In this document: in pieces, positions 37,182 through 37,339 of the stretch | Layout: each line of letters opens with the position of its first letter | How positions within the stretch are numbered: the stretch's first letter is position 1 | IMG/VR virus record: IMGVR_UViG_3300020469_002998 | Location: 1 to 37,339 of that record | Reading direction: 5' to 3' (one strand) | Origin: a virus | DNA length: 37,339 nucleotides | The notes under the pieces: model-generated | Databases searched by the model: none | Told to the model about the DNA's origin: nothing | The model's input: only the letters and a program-made list of their open reading frames with translations | Translations under genes and position numbers: made by a program

Positions 37182-37339
37182 ATGCAAAAGATAATTGATT
37201 GGTTAAAATGTGTAGGAGCAAAGTTGTTTCCTGTTCTTGATACAAATAAAGATGGAGTCATCGATAAAGAAGACTTTAAGTATCTTGAAAAGAAAACTAA
37301 AGACGAGCTCGAAGCACTTGGTCGTAAGATTGGTGTTGA
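37182..37339 (+). CDS. EF-hand-like small protein (cut by window end)
   Basis: ATG at 37182 with AGGAG 6 bases upstream; 52 codons are visible and the frame is still open at the edge. Residues 20-31 (DTNKDGVIDKED) match a calcium-binding EF-hand or dockerin loop. The rest is charged and helical with KKTKDELEALGRKIG. It could be a calcium-responsive virion or regulatory protein. A membrane-bound EF-hand-like protein is at 14780. Confidence 0.6.
   Translation, partial: MQKIIDWLKCVGAKLFPVLDTNKDGVIDKEDFKYLEKKTKDELEALGRKIGV

Noticed and set aside
1-37339. CRISPR arrays, insertion sequences, integrase, diversity-generating retroelement
   Set aside because: No regularly spaced repeats, transposase-like proteins, reverse transcriptase or template/variable repeat pairs are visible; the only mobile-type gene is the GIY-YIG-like nuclease.

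Overview
The window is a gene-dense, AT-rich stretch (about one third G+C by eye). Every credible gene lies on the + strand, most neighbours overlap by ATGA or TAATG junctions, and there are no integrase, rRNA or tRNA genes. A gp61-type primase, T4-type RNase H, NrdA/NrdB, glutaredoxin, ThyX, MazG, PhoH, tail-fibre-like proteins, nested Rz/Rz1 spanins and TATAAATA late-type promoters point to a T4-like marine myovirus related to cyanophages or pelagiphages. The host is not shown by the sequence; a Gram-negative host follows from the spanins, the outer-membrane lipoproteins and CsgG.

Layout. 1-3258: end of a structural gene, a terminator, a tail-fibre-like protein, small conserved phage proteins, and a lysis block (Rz with Rz1 nested in another frame, then an XhlA-like coiled-coil/membrane protein). 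3298-11840: primase, a MaoC-like hot-dog hydratase, NrdA, glutaredoxin and NrdB, interspersed with three 2-oxoglutarate/Fe(II)-oxygenase-like proteins and small membrane or lipoproteins. 11852-15623: zinc-ribbon protein, GIY-YIG-like endonuclease and a run of membrane/coiled-coil proteins. 15607-22485: an accessory island with CsgF, CsgG, a curlin-repeat protein, a FecR-domain protein, a PA14-curlin fusion, IscU and a CHASE2 adenylate cyclase. 22779-23050: a gene-free control region. 23051-28234: DNA-binding and RNase H genes, then FabI, AcpS and a fatty acid desaturase. 28239-28380: a leader with potential RNA structure. 28403-32001: two more 2OG-oxygenase-like proteins and a FabF-type ketoacyl synthase. 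32262-37339: MazG, a deoxyribonucleotidase, a (p)ppGpp-hydrolase-like HD protein, ThyX, an alternative oxidase, PhoH and small proteins.

How the genes may work together. NrdA/NrdB/Grx/ThyX/MazG/nucleotidase supply and clean the dNTP pool. The HD protein could lower the starvation alarmone. The hydratase, enoyl reductase, ketoacyl synthase, phosphopantetheinyl transferase and desaturase together make up most of a fatty-acid elongation and desaturation cycle. The csg-FecR-CHASE2 island looks like a complete export, fibre and envelope-signalling unit with a cytoplasmic cAMP output.

Two regulatory patterns stand out. Five copies of a sigma70-like promoter (CTTTACTTTT... 17 bp ...TAgAAT) lie in front of genes, and in four of them the predicted transcription start coincides with the start codon. 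Three of five TATAAATA/CTAAATA late-type motifs show the same 5-7 nt spacing to a start codon that has no usable Shine-Dalgarno sequence. Both suggest leaderless phage mRNAs. Most product names come from motifs read by eye; no database search was possible.
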